NCBI RefSeq assembly: GCF_003992725.1 | Contig: NZ_RZNF01000012.1 | Span: forward strand, 434,001-498,000 | Length of the DNA: 64,000 nt | Direction: 5' to 3' | From: Rhodomicrobium lacus | Lineage (GTDB): Bacteria > Pseudomonadota > Alphaproteobacteria > Rhizobiales > Rhodomicrobiaceae | Shown here: in pieces, positions 12,259 to 20,260 of the stretch | Numbering within the stretch: the stretch's first letter is position 1 | How the letters are laid out: each line of letters begins with the position of its first letter | The notes under the pieces: generated by a model | Seen by the model: only the letters and a program-made list of their open reading frames with translations | Databases searched by the model: none | What the model was told of the DNA's origin: nothing | Program-made: the position numbers and the translations under genes

Positions 12259-13207
12259 AGGCGCCTGCGTGCTTCACGCCGTCGTGAAAGGCGAGCTTGC
12301 GCCAGTATTCCATCGGGTCTTTCCGTTTCACGAAGGCAGTGTCCGGCGTGTTGAACCAGTCGAAGGCGCGCGTAAGGAAAAAGCGGATCGCCGCCCCACG
12401 CGCGAGGAGCGGCAGCGCGGCCACCTCGTCCGCTTCCAGCGCGCGCACCGAATTGTAGCCGGCGAACAAGGCGCGGGCCTTCGTGACGTTGAAAGCGCCG
12501 TCCACTTCGAAACACCACGCATTCATCGAGATCGCCAGATCGTAGGCGAACAGGTCGTTGCACGCGAAGTAGAAATCGATCAGGCCCGACACACGATTAT
12601 CGAGAAAGAAGACGTTGTCGGGAAAAAGGTCCGCGTGAATGACGCCGCGCGGGAGGTCAGTCGGCCAGTGCGCGGCGATATCGCCGAGATGGCGTTCGAG
12701 CGATGCGGAGATCTTCGGCACGAGCCTGTCGGCAAGCCCTTCTATGCTCGCAAAAAGCTCCTGCCAGCCCCTCACCGACAAAGCGTTGTCGCGGTTAAGC
12801 GCAAAGTCGCGTCCGGCCAGATGGAGGCGCGCGAGAGCTTCCCCCAGCGAATGGCAATGAGCGGGCCGCGGCCGCCTGAGGGAGTACCCCGGCAGGAAAG
12901 TGACGAACGCCGCCGGCCTGCCCGCGAGCGTCTGAAGGATGCGCCCCTCGCGGTCTTGCACCGGCAACGGGCAATTCACCCCCTTCTGCGCGAGATGCTC
13001 CATGAGGCCAAGAAAAAATGGCAGGTCGCCCGCAGCCACACGCCTTTCATAGAGCGTGAGGATGTACTGGCCCTTGTCCGTCCCGAGATAAAAATTGCTG
13101 TTTTCGACGCCTTCCGCGATGCCCTTGAAGGCCATCACTTGTCCGATGTCGTATTTCGCCAGCAACGCGTCGAGATCTTCGACCGAAACTTCGGTGTAAA
13201 CAGCCAT
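12248..13207 (-). CDS. thrB: Homoserine kinase, APH-fold type
   Basis: Phosphorylates L-homoserine with ATP in the threonine pathway. The 319-residue protein is of the aminoglycoside-phosphotransferase-like ThrB type found in alphaproteobacteria and pseudomonads, not the GHMP type of E. coli. It begins [20 protein letters not shown] and has the catalytic loop [14 protein letters not shown] and the metal-binding [18 protein letters not shown]. It lies between ispH (21 bases upstream) and rnhA (overlapping), a gene order common in Hyphomicrobiales. Confidence 0.96.
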   Translation of the reverse strand: MAVYTEVSVEDLDALLAKYDIGQVMAFKGIAEGVENSNFYLGTDKGQYILTLYERRVAAGDLPFFLGLMEHLAQKGVNCPLPVQDREGRILQTLAGRPAAFVTFLPGYSLRRPRPAHCHSLGEALARLHLAGRDFALNRDNALSVRGWQELFASIEGLADRLVPKISASLERHLGDIAAHWPTDLPRGVIHADLFPDNVFFLDNRVSGLIDFYFACNDLFAYDLAISMNAWCFEVDGAFNVTKARALFAGYNSVRALEADEVAALPLLARGAAIRFFLTRAFDWFNTPDTAFVKRKDPMEYWRKLAFHDGVKHAGAYGL

Positions 13208-13228
13208 GTTACGCGTTTCGCGCTGCGC

Positions 13229-14200
13229 TCACTGCGCGGCGGCCTGCTGGAGCGCGCGGGGGATCTTGAAGATCACGTCCTCGGTTGCCGTACGTACGAT
13301 TTCGACGGTGACTTCGTAGCGCGCCTTGAATTTCTCGATGATTTCGTCGACGAGCACCTCGGGTGCCGATGCCCCGGCCGTCAAGCCAAGCACTCCGATG
13401 CCTTCGATGGTGTCCCAAGGAATTTCCGACGCCTTCTGCACCAGCATCGCCTTCGGACAGCCCGCCCGCACCGCCACTTCCACGAGCCGCTTTGAATTGG
13501 AACTGTTGGGGGCGCCGACGACGAGAATGGCGTCGCACTTGCTGGCGATGGCTTTCACCGCGCGCTGCCTGTTCGTCGTGGCGTAGCAGATGTCTTCCTT
13601 GGCCGGCCCCTGAATCAGCGGGAAACGTGCCTTGAGTGCGGAAATCATCTCGATGGTATCGTCAATGGAAAGCGTCGTCTGCGTGATATAGGCGAGCTTC
13701 GCCGGATCGCGCGCTTTAAAATTTTCCACATCCTTGACCTGCTCGATCAAGGTGACGGCCCCCTCCGGAAGCTGGCCCAGCGTTCCGATCACTTCCGGAT
13801 GGCCCGAATGACCGATGAGGATGATTTCAAGGCCCGCCTTGTGATGGCGTTCAGCTTCGAAATGCACCTTGGAGACGAGCGGACAGGTGGCGTCGAGATA
13901 GAAGAAATTGCGCTTCGCGGCCTCCACGGGCACCGCCTTCGGGACGCCATGCGCCGAGAAAATAACCGGCGCGTCGGTGTTGGGAATCTCGTTCAATTCC
14001 TCGACGAAGATCGCGCCCTTCGCTTCGAGGCTCTCGACGACCGTGCGGTTGTGGACGATTTCATGACGGACATAAACCGGCGCCCCGAATTTCTCGATCG
14101 CCATTTCCACGATCTGGATGGCGCGATCCACGCCTGCGCAAAACCCTCTGGGCGCGGCGAGGAGAACTTCAAGGCGTGGTTTTTCCGTCATCAGGTCCAT
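13229..14200 (-). CDS. ispH: 4-hydroxy-3-methylbut-2-enyl diphosphate reductase
   Basis: Last enzyme of the MEP isoprenoid pathway, making IPP and DMAPP with a 4Fe-4S cluster. The 323-residue protein has the three cluster cysteines in [23 protein letters not shown] and [10 protein letters not shown]. The substrate-binding segments [14 protein letters not shown] and [11 protein letters not shown] are also present. The start could be the first ATG (14200) or the fourth codon. Isoprenoids made here would feed quinones and, in a phototroph, carotenoids and the bacteriochlorophyll tail. Confidence 0.97.
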   Translation of the reverse strand: MDLMTEKPRLEVLLAAPRGFCAGVDRAIQIVEMAIEKFGAPVYVRHEIVHNRTVVESLEAKGAIFVEELNEIPNTDAPVIFSAHGVPKAVPVEAAKRNFFYLDATCPLVSKVHFEAERHHKAGLEIILIGHSGHPEVIGTLGQLPEGAVTLIEQVKDVENFKARDPAKLAYITQTTLSIDDTIEMISALKARFPLIQGPAKEDICYATTNRQRAVKAIASKCDAILVVGAPNSSNSKRLVEVAVRAGCPKAMLVQKASEIPWDTIEGIGVLGLTAGASAPEVLVDEIIEKFKARYEVTVEIVRTATEDVIFKIPRALQQAAAQ

Positions 14201-14437
14201 CTCCAGAACTGAGCGATCGCAAAAGGCGTGCGGAACTCCGCAAAAAGGTCAAATTTGGCAGGGAAGGGGAGCGTCGAAGCTTGCAGCCCTCTCTCCGGCT
14301 CGTTAGGCTCGCGGCGCGCGCTCGAAATCCGGTGCCATGTTGTAGCAATAATGAGCGCGACAAACCATAAAAAAGCAACGCTACTCAAAGTCGCGGGCTC
14401 TGAGGGAAGCGTTCAAACCTTTGGTAAAGAAGGAACG

Positions 14438-15085
14438 ATGGGGCATATGAGGGGGTCTTTAACGGCAGTGTCGCGGCTGCTCGGTTGCGGTTGCATCGCC
14501 GTGTCGGTAAGCGCCTGCGGGCTGTCGCAAATGCCGTCCATCGGCGATGGCGGTATCTTCTCAAGCAAGAAGGCGGAGCCATCGTGGACCCCGATCATCA
14601 CTGAAGACAGTATGATCACGGCGGCGCGCACGAACTCGGACGGCCCGGTGGAAATGGCGGCGGCGGCGGGATGCCCTCCCCTTCAGGTCGAGGGCGGCCA
14701 GCGTTACGTGACGATCTATGAAAGCAACCGCATCGGCGATGCGTCTGCGGTCATCCATCGCGCGGAAATCACGAAGACGGCGCGCGAGTGTCAGGCAACG
14801 TTGGGTGTGGTGCAGGTCAAATACGGCCTCGCCGGCCGTGTGCTTCTCGGCCCCAAGGGCAAGCCGGGCGCTGTCGCGCTCTCCATCACGATGCAGGTGC
14901 TCGACAAGGCGAAGAACAAGGTCAAGTCCGAGACGTTCAACGTCTCCGTGAATATCACCACGCAGAACCCGATTTCATACTTCGCTCTGGTGCGGGATGT
15001 CGCGATTCCCGTCCGCGACGGCACGACCCCGCAAGATTACACGGTGTCGTTCGCCTTCGAAAAGAAGGGCCCGGGAGCGGCGTAA
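14438..15085 (+). CDS. Outer-membrane or periplasmic lipoprotein of unknown function
   Basis: The product has 215 residues. The N-terminus MGHMRGSLTAVSRLLG leads to the lipobox SVSAC, so the mature protein should be lipidated at that Cys. The rest is an apparently single domain with alternating beta-type hydrophobicity and no motif I recognise. I chose ATG 14438 because AAGGAAC sits just upstream and because the frame continues into non-coding sequence further 5'. Similar hypothetical lipoproteins occur in Hyphomicrobiales, from memory only. It is divergent from ispH. Confidence 0.75.
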   Translation: MGHMRGSLTAVSRLLGCGCIAVSVSACGLSQMPSIGDGGIFSSKKAEPSWTPIITEDSMITAARTNSDGPVEMAAAAGCPPLQVEGGQRYVTIYESNRIGDASAVIHRAEITKTARECQATLGVVQVKYGLAGRVLLGPKGKPGAVALSITMQVLDKAKNKVKSETFNVSVNITTQNPISYFALVRDVAIPVRDGTTPQDYTVSFAFEKKGPGAA

Positions 15086-15578
15086 GAACGAGTATCTTCT
15101 TCGGCGTCAGGTCAATGCCTGCTGGCACTCTGCGGTCGTTCGCCTTCGAATCGCGAAGGGCCGTAGCCGGTTCTATGGTGGCCGCGCTCACACAAATTCG
15201 GGTTTCAGCGATTCGCTTTCGTGCATCCTAGCGCCGCTGTCCACCTCCTATCCAACAGCGAATCAGATGCTTTTGCACAGCTTACCCACGGTCCGCCCAC
15301 AAAAGTGTGCCGCGACAATGTGTGTAACTCGGTGAACAGCGGGCAAAACTACGATTTTGCTCTGGACCAAAGCGCCAGACCTTGCGCGAGGGTGCCGAAC
15401 ACCCGCAAGATATAGCAATGGCACAAAAACAAACGCCACCAAGGGAGCAACCTTGGTGGCGTCGCGTTTAGCGCCCTAACCTATGGATGCTGGCTCGGAC
15501 CCAACTGATAGAACTTCTATGGTCATCTATAGATACAGCGAGGTCAAGCCCGTCATCCTTCATATAAGGAAAACGGGA
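15086..15578. other. Intergenic region with an orphan terminator
   Basis: No protein gene was found in these 493 bases. The region holds a strong minus-strand terminator hairpin (15422-15461) that does not follow any minus-strand gene, and a palindrome ATCTATAGAT upstream of the 60-aa gene. Confidence 0.5.
15422..15461 (-). terminator. Strong orphan terminator, possible small RNA 3' end
   Basis: CGCCACCAAGG and CCTTGGTGGCG form a perfect 11-bp stem with a 6-base loop. On the minus strand it is followed by TTTGTTTTTGTG. The nearest minus-strand gene upstream is the porin, which has its own hairpins at 15763-15830, so this terminator may end a small minus-strand transcript starting somewhere in 15480-15600. 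Confidence 0.7.
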
Positions 15579-15761
15579 ATGATTTTCCCCTCTAATCACG
15601 GAAAACGTTGGAGTTTCGGCGAGAAGGTTGAAGTGCGGCGCTTGTTTGCTGAAGGGGTTTCAATTGAAACCATCGGCCTAATGCTCGGGCGCACACCGAA
15701 ATCTGTCGAAGCGAAAGCCAGTGAAATTGGCGCGGTGAGGCCTGAAAACTTCGCTCGATAA
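15579..15761 (+). CDS. Small helix-turn-helix-like protein (60 aa)
   Basis: A 60-residue basic protein. Residues about 10-50 look like a SANT/HTH-type recognition unit (KRWSFGEKVEVRRLFAEG, then IETIGLMLGRTPKSVEAKA). This is the pattern seen in small proteins with a 'graded increase then RTPKSVxxKA' recognition helix, which suggests DNA binding. I chose the ATG at 15579 because AAGGAAAA lies a few bases upstream; two earlier in-frame ATGs would add 20-32 residues without homology-like features. It is a lone gene, convergent with the porin. Function is inferred from pattern only. Confidence 0.65.
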   Translation: MIFPSNHGKRWSFGEKVEVRRLFAEGVSIETIGLMLGRTPKSVEAKASEIGAVRPENFAR

Positions 15762-15762
15762 A

Positions 15763-15830
15763 CGAAGGGATGGCGTTGCGTTGGCGCCATCCCTTCGCAG
15801 ACGTAACGAAGCCGCCCTCACGGGCGGCTT
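15763..15830 (-). terminator. Paired hairpins after the porin gene
   Basis: Two perfect stem-loops follow the porin stop: AAGCCGCCC/GGGCGGCTT at 15809-15830 and CGAAGGGATGGCG/CGCCATCCCTTCG at 15763-15797. The second is followed on the minus strand by TTTATCG. Together they probably terminate porin transcription, and from the other side that of the 60-aa gene. Confidence 0.7.
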
Positions 15831-15854
15831 GCACTTTCTCAGGCTGCTGTACCG

Positions 15855-17504
15855 TCAGAATTTCAGACGGGCGCCGGTGTAGAACGCATCCCAGTCTTCC
15901 GGCGCGCGGCGCTCGGTATTGTTGAAGCCGGTCGTCGCCGACGCACCGGTCGTGCTGCCGACCAGGGACGTCGAGGTCGTGATGCTGGCATTGTAGTGAA
16001 GATAATTGCCATAGATTTCCATCGCCGCGCCGTCGAAGGCCTGCGTCACGCCGATGCCGAAGCGGTCGACGTTCGAGTCCCGGACGCGCGTCGTGCTGAG
16101 GGTGTTGCCATTGGCGGAATTCCACACCTGGAAATAGACCGCCGCTGCAGCGAAATCGTCGTAGTTGCCGTATTCCGCATAGATTGTCGACGCGCCCACC
16201 TCGAAGACACGTTTCGTGATACCGACCTGCGTGTACCAGTAGGTCGCATCCTTGTTGAGAGGCTCGACCGGCGAGTTTTCGATGTGACGCGTGCCTGCGA
16301 CAATGCTGCCGTAGAGACCGGTCGGCAGATGGATGACCGAGAGGTTACCTTCCACGACTTCGATATTAGAATTCACGCGGTAACGCGCGCCGCCATATAT
16401 GTTGTTGGCGTTCGAGATGAGTTGCGACGCGGCCACGCCACCGCTCGGCCCCGCCGTCATGCTTGGCTGGTTTGACTGATCGCTACCCTGATAGATCGAA
16501 TTCGCCGCCCAGGGCGCGCCGAGCGTCAGCGAACGCTCGCCCCACCATTGATAGCCGATCCCGCCCGCGACGCGAATCGAGTTCCACTCCTTCTGATAGC
16601 GGAGCGCCGCGTCCCAGAAATCGTTCTGTCCCCAAGCGAATGAAGCGATGAAGCCGCAGATCGTCGGCGAGTCGTAACGGAGCGCCTCCATGCGCTGGCT
16701 GTCGAGCGCGTTCGACAGGTTATTCCAGACCAGGCCGCCCGGTGCAAAGGTGACGACAGTCCCCGAATTGGTGGCGCTGAGGGTCGGCGCCACGGTTCGC
16801 GTGGAGTTGGGGAGAGCGCCGGACGTGGGCGCGGTCGTCACGAAAGTATTGGTTGTCGTGTTGAACCAGGAACTGGTCGGCAGCGTGTTGTCGCGGATGA
16901 AGAAGGCGGCGGCGTGGTAGTTCTCGACGTTGCTGAAACCGCCGCCGAGATTGATGAGCGTCAAGTCTTTCGTCGCGGTGTTCTGGAAGCCGAGCGAGAC
17001 GCGTCCGAACGTTTCGTTTTCGACGAAGAAATTTTCCTGACGAATGCGGAGCGCCGTCTCGATATTGCGGTTCTGCTCGGTGAGCTGATCGACCAGATTC
17101 GACGACGCATCGCGAAACTCGTATTCCATCAGGAACCCGGCCTTCCAGTCGGGCGCCATTTGGCCGACACCTCTCATCCGGAAACGGGTTGAAGCGAAGT
17201 TGTTGTCCTCGACGTAGACATCGCTTTGCTTGCCGTCGTTCCAGAAAAGCAGGATCTTGTCGACCCAGCCGGAAAGTTCGAGCGAAACCTTGCGGTTGCC
17301 TTTGCGAACAGTGGTCACCTCCAGTTCCGCGACGCGCTCTTCGAGGTCGGCGCAGCAATCGCCGCCAAGCGCAGACTGTGTAACCTTTTTTTCCGGCTTC
17401 GCATCCGTATCGGCCGCCATCGCAGGAAGCTGAGCGCAACTCAGCACAACGCCAAAGGTTGCAACGCAGATAAGGCTCGTTCTGCTCACGAGTCCGCCGA
17501 TCAT
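15855..17504 (-). CDS. Outer-membrane porin, alphaproteobacterial Porin_2 type
   Basis: A 549-residue beta-barrel that lets small solutes across the outer membrane. The signal peptide ends near AMAADTD. A short region rich in Glu and Val then carries CCADLEERVAELE, probably a coiled coil, before the barrel starts at VSLELSGWVDKILLF. The C-terminus FYTGARLKF ends in Phe, the usual signal for barrel assembly. It is a single gene with a good ribosome site (GGGAGAAAC) and paired hairpins downstream. The Porin_2 family is typical of Hyphomicrobiales. Substrate preference cannot be read from sequence. Confidence 0.88.
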   Translation of the reverse strand: MIGGLVSRTSLICVATFGVVLSCAQLPAMAADTDAKPEKKVTQSALGGDCCADLEERVAELEVTTVRKGNRKVSLELSGWVDKILLFWNDGKQSDVYVEDNNFASTRFRMRGVGQMAPDWKAGFLMEYEFRDASSNLVDQLTEQNRNIETALRIRQENFFVENETFGRVSLGFQNTATKDLTLINLGGGFSNVENYHAAAFFIRDNTLPTSSWFNTTTNTFVTTAPTSGALPNSTRTVAPTLSATNSGTVVTFAPGGLVWNNLSNALDSQRMEALRYDSPTICGFIASFAWGQNDFWDAALRYQKEWNSIRVAGGIGYQWWGERSLTLGAPWAANSIYQGSDQSNQPSMTAGPSGGVAASQLISNANNIYGGARYRVNSNIEVVEGNLSVIHLPTGLYGSIVAGTRHIENSPVEPLNKDATYWYTQVGITKRVFEVGASTIYAEYGNYDDFAAAAVYFQVWNSANGNTLSTTRVRDSNVDRFGIGVTQAFDGAAMEIYGNYLHYNASITTSTSLVGSTTGASATTGFNNTERRAPEDWDAFYTGARLKF

Positions 17505-18047
17505 CTGTTTCTCCCTTCAAACCCAAAATGCGTTGGGCAAATACGGGCTTATTGGCGGGAGAGCTGTGCGCCACCGCCTCCTTTTCTTTCGAGCCGCGAG
17601 GCCCCACTCGTGCTGAGACAAACTGGATTGGCCTGCGATCTTTCGATGGCCGTTACTACTTTTGGTTGCTATCCGAGTCTTACCCATTCGTAAACAATGC
17701 AACTTAAAATTGAATTTAACTTGCGGGCATTTGTGGCGCATGCGCAACGACGAGTTCGACAGCGCAACCTATGTTAAATTTTACTTGTAGTGAGTTGTGT
17801 TGGATGACGGCCGCGATGCAACTCAACATCATTCATACTTGCGGGCATCGATCATCCGCTCAACGCATCAGCGAAGCGGGTTGTAGTTCGCGAATCGGAT
17901 CGATGAGGCCCCTCATCGTGAAACCTGTTTCGATTCGGGGTCTTCTCCCGATACGCGTCGCCTCGCGCAAAGATGATCGGGAGGGCGTTCCCGGTTTCAG
18001 GTCCGGTGCGATAAGCTGCGCGGCAGTCGTCGAACAGGGAGCGAAAA
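17505..18047. other. AT-richer divergent intergenic region, porin and ubiH-like genes
   Basis: These 543 bases contain no gene I can support. The middle (17690-17850) is clearly AT-richer than the genome and holds the direct repeat ACTTGCGGGCAT (17719-17730, 17837-17848) and the palindrome GCGCATGCGC near 17737. It presumably contains the regulated porin promoter. Confidence 0.55.
17719..17848. repeat. 12-bp direct repeat upstream of the porin
   Basis: ACTTGCGGGCAT occurs at 17719-17730 and 17837-17848, start to start 118 bp. It may be a pair of protein-binding sites for porin control; the role is not known. Confidence 0.6.
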
Positions 18048-19241
18048 ATGAGCTTCACACAGAGGTCCGATGTCATCGTGGTCGGCGCTGGTCCTGCGGG
18101 ACTTGCGGCGGCAATCGGCTGCCGGGATGCCGGCCTGACCGCAACCGTCGTAGACACGTCGCCCGCTGCGTCCGCTCGTGCCGCGACCGGGCGCAGTGCC
18201 GCTCTCTTCAACACGACCGTCGCCTTTCTTGCGCGGCTTGGAATATGGGATCGCTGCGCCCCGCATGCGGAGCCGCTCCGGGCGCTCCAGTTCATCGACG
18301 ACACGGGGCGCCGCTTCCGGGCGCCTGACGCGCTTTTCGAGGCCGCCGAAATCGGCGAGGAGGCTTTCGGCTGCAATATCGCCAACGCCGATCTCGCCCG
18401 CGTTCTGAAGGAGATCGCCGAAGAAATGGGCATAGCGATTCTTGCGCCGGGCCCGCTTCGCTCATTCCATGAATCCGCAACGCGCGCGATCCTCACCTTC
18501 GAGAGCGGTGTCGAGCTTTATGCACCGCTCGCCATTGCCGCGGACGGCCGAAACTCGGCCACCCGCGAGGCCGCGGGGATACGCGCGCTGACCTGGTCCT
18601 ACGAGCAGACCGCCATGGCCGCCAGCTTCAGCCATGCACGCCCGCATAAGGGGCTATGCATCGAATTTCACCGGAACGGCGGACCGTTCACGCTCATACC
18701 GCTGCCCGGTAACCGGTCGAGCTTCGTCTGGACGGAGCGCACGGCCGAGGCCGCGCGTCTGGTGGCGCTCGACGACGACGCCTTCGCGCGGCAGATGGAA
18801 AAGGCGTCGCACTACGCGCTCGGTCGCATCTTCGATCTCAGCCCGCGCGGGGCTTTCCCGCTTTCGGCACTCATGGCGCGCGAGTTTGGCCGCGCGCGCG
18901 TGGCGCTTGTCGGCGAGGCGGCGCACGCGGTGCCACCCATCGGTGCACAAGGACTCAACCTCGGCTTTCGCGATGTGGAAGCGCTGCTCGGCCTTCTCGT
19001 GAACGCAAAGACGGCGAACGGGGATCTCGGCGGCGAAGATCTGCTGCGCGACTACTCGGCGGCCCGTCGTGCCGACATCGTCAGCCGGACGCTCGGCGTC
19101 GACCTCCTGAACCGCAGCCTGCTGTCCGGCTTCCTCCCGATGCAAGCGGCGCGCGGCCTCGGCCTCTATGCGCTCGGCGCGATCGGGCCGTTGCGAAGGG
19201 TCTTCATGCGGCGCGGCATGGCTCCCGCCGGTCTCGTTTAG
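18048..19241 (+). CDS. FAD-dependent monooxygenase of the UbiH/UbiF/VisC family
   Basis: A 397-residue flavoprotein hydroxylase, probably acting on a ubiquinone precursor ring. It has the dinucleotide fold VVGAGPAGLAAAIG near the N-terminus, an ADGRNSATR segment near residue 165, and the FAD ribityl motif as GEAAHAVPPIGAQGLNLG, where most members have GDAAH. The ribosome site AGGGAGCG precedes the ATG. It is followed within about 60 bases by an acyltransferase gene. Which ring position it hydroxylates cannot be told from sequence, so no UbiH/F/I name is given. Confidence 0.88.
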   Translation: MSFTQRSDVIVVGAGPAGLAAAIGCRDAGLTATVVDTSPAASARAATGRSAALFNTTVAFLARLGIWDRCAPHAEPLRALQFIDDTGRRFRAPDALFEAAEIGEEAFGCNIANADLARVLKEIAEEMGIAILAPGPLRSFHESATRAILTFESGVELYAPLAIAADGRNSATREAAGIRALTWSYEQTAMAASFSHARPHKGLCIEFHRNGGPFTLIPLPGNRSSFVWTERTAEAARLVALDDDAFARQMEKASHYALGRIFDLSPRGAFPLSALMAREFGRARVALVGEAAHAVPPIGAQGLNLGFRDVEALLGLLVNAKTANGDLGGEDLLRDYSAARRADIVSRTLGVDLLNRSLLSGFLPMQAARGLGLYALGAIGPLRRVFMRRGMAPAGLV

Positions 19242-19304
19242 GCTTGACGGCTCGGTTTGCGGCTGCAAGACAGGCGGGAGGCTTCTTACCGCGCGTTCCC
19301 CATC

Positions 19305-20213
19305 ATGTTTCTCGATCTCCGTCAAAGGCTGGAATACGGCGCCGTTCTGGCCATCGCGGCGATTCTCCGCGCGATGCCGCTCGATGTGGCCACGGCTTTT
19401 TCTGCGCGCGCCTGGCGCTTCCTTGCACCGAAGACCCACCGTCAGGCCCGGGCGCTGCGCAATCTGGCCAAGGCCATGCCGGAGACGACACGCGCCGAGC
19501 GCGAGGCCATCGTGGACGAGATGTGGGACAATCTCGGACGCGTCATGGCGGAAACCTTTCTCATCGACAGACTTCTGAATGATCGCTCGCGTTTCGCGAT
19601 CGAAAACCCGGAATTGCTGGAGCAGTACCGCAGCGAAATGGGGCCGCTCGTCGTCGCGGCGCCGCATATGGGCAACTGGGAAATCGCGATCCTGCCGCTT
19701 CTTTCCATCGGCGCCAACACGGCGGGCGTGTATCGCCTCGTCGAAAACCCCTATGTCGACCGCTACATCCGCAACAAGCGCGCGCAGCTTTATCCGGGCG
19801 GCCTTTTCGCCAGCAAGAGCAATGAGGGTCTCGCAACAATCATGCGCATCGCCACGCATGTGCGAAGCGGTGGCGCGCTCGGCATGCTGGCCGACCTCGC
19901 GGATTGGGGCGGCGTGCAGGTGCCGTTCTTCGGCCACCCCATGTATGCAACGGTAGCGCCCGCGTGGCTTGCCCGGCGCGCCGGTACGCGCCTCGCCGTG
20001 GGCCGCTGCATCCGCATCGGCAAGGAGTCGCGCTTCTCCATCGCGTTCAAGGAGCTTGAGGTTCCGCGCACCGGCGATGCGAACGAAGACATCAAGGTGC
20101 TGACGGCCGCCATCCAGCGGGAGTTCGAGGCGTGGATCCGCGAGCACCCCTCGCAATGGATGTGGTCCAACAAGCGCTGGCCGGAGGCCGCCTTCGAGGG
20201 CGTGCACCATTGA
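19305..20213 (+). CDS. LpxL/HtrB-type lipid A or lysophospholipid acyltransferase
   Basis: Transfers a fatty acyl chain to a lipid A precursor or a related lipid at the inner membrane. The roughly 302-residue protein has an N-terminal membrane segment, the catalytic HX4E motif as HMGNWE near residue 123, and the C-terminal WMWSNKRW pattern of the family. I chose ATG 19305; an in-frame TTG at 19257 would add 16 residues but lacks a ribosome site. It lies 63 bases after the monooxygenase and may be cotranscribed. Confidence 0.88.
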   Translation: MFLDLRQRLEYGAVLAIAAILRAMPLDVATAFSARAWRFLAPKTHRQARALRNLAKAMPETTRAEREAIVDEMWDNLGRVMAETFLIDRLLNDRSRFAIENPELLEQYRSEMGPLVVAAPHMGNWEIAILPLLSIGANTAGVYRLVENPYVDRYIRNKRAQLYPGGLFASKSNEGLATIMRIATHVRSGGALGMLADLADWGGVQVPFFGHPMYATVAPAWLARRAGTRLAVGRCIRIGKESRFSIAFKELEVPRTGDANEDIKVLTAAIQREFEAWIREHPSQWMWSNKRWPEAAFEGVHH

Positions 20214-20260
20214 CGAGCAGACGGCAGCCTGCCGCCGCCTGCTCTTCTCTTCGGTTGCGG

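Noticed and set aside
10987-15374. Shared 12-mer TGGACCAAAGCG in two intergenic regions (10987 and 15363)
   Set aside because: A single 12-base match between two regions of this total size can arise by chance; flanking bases differ.
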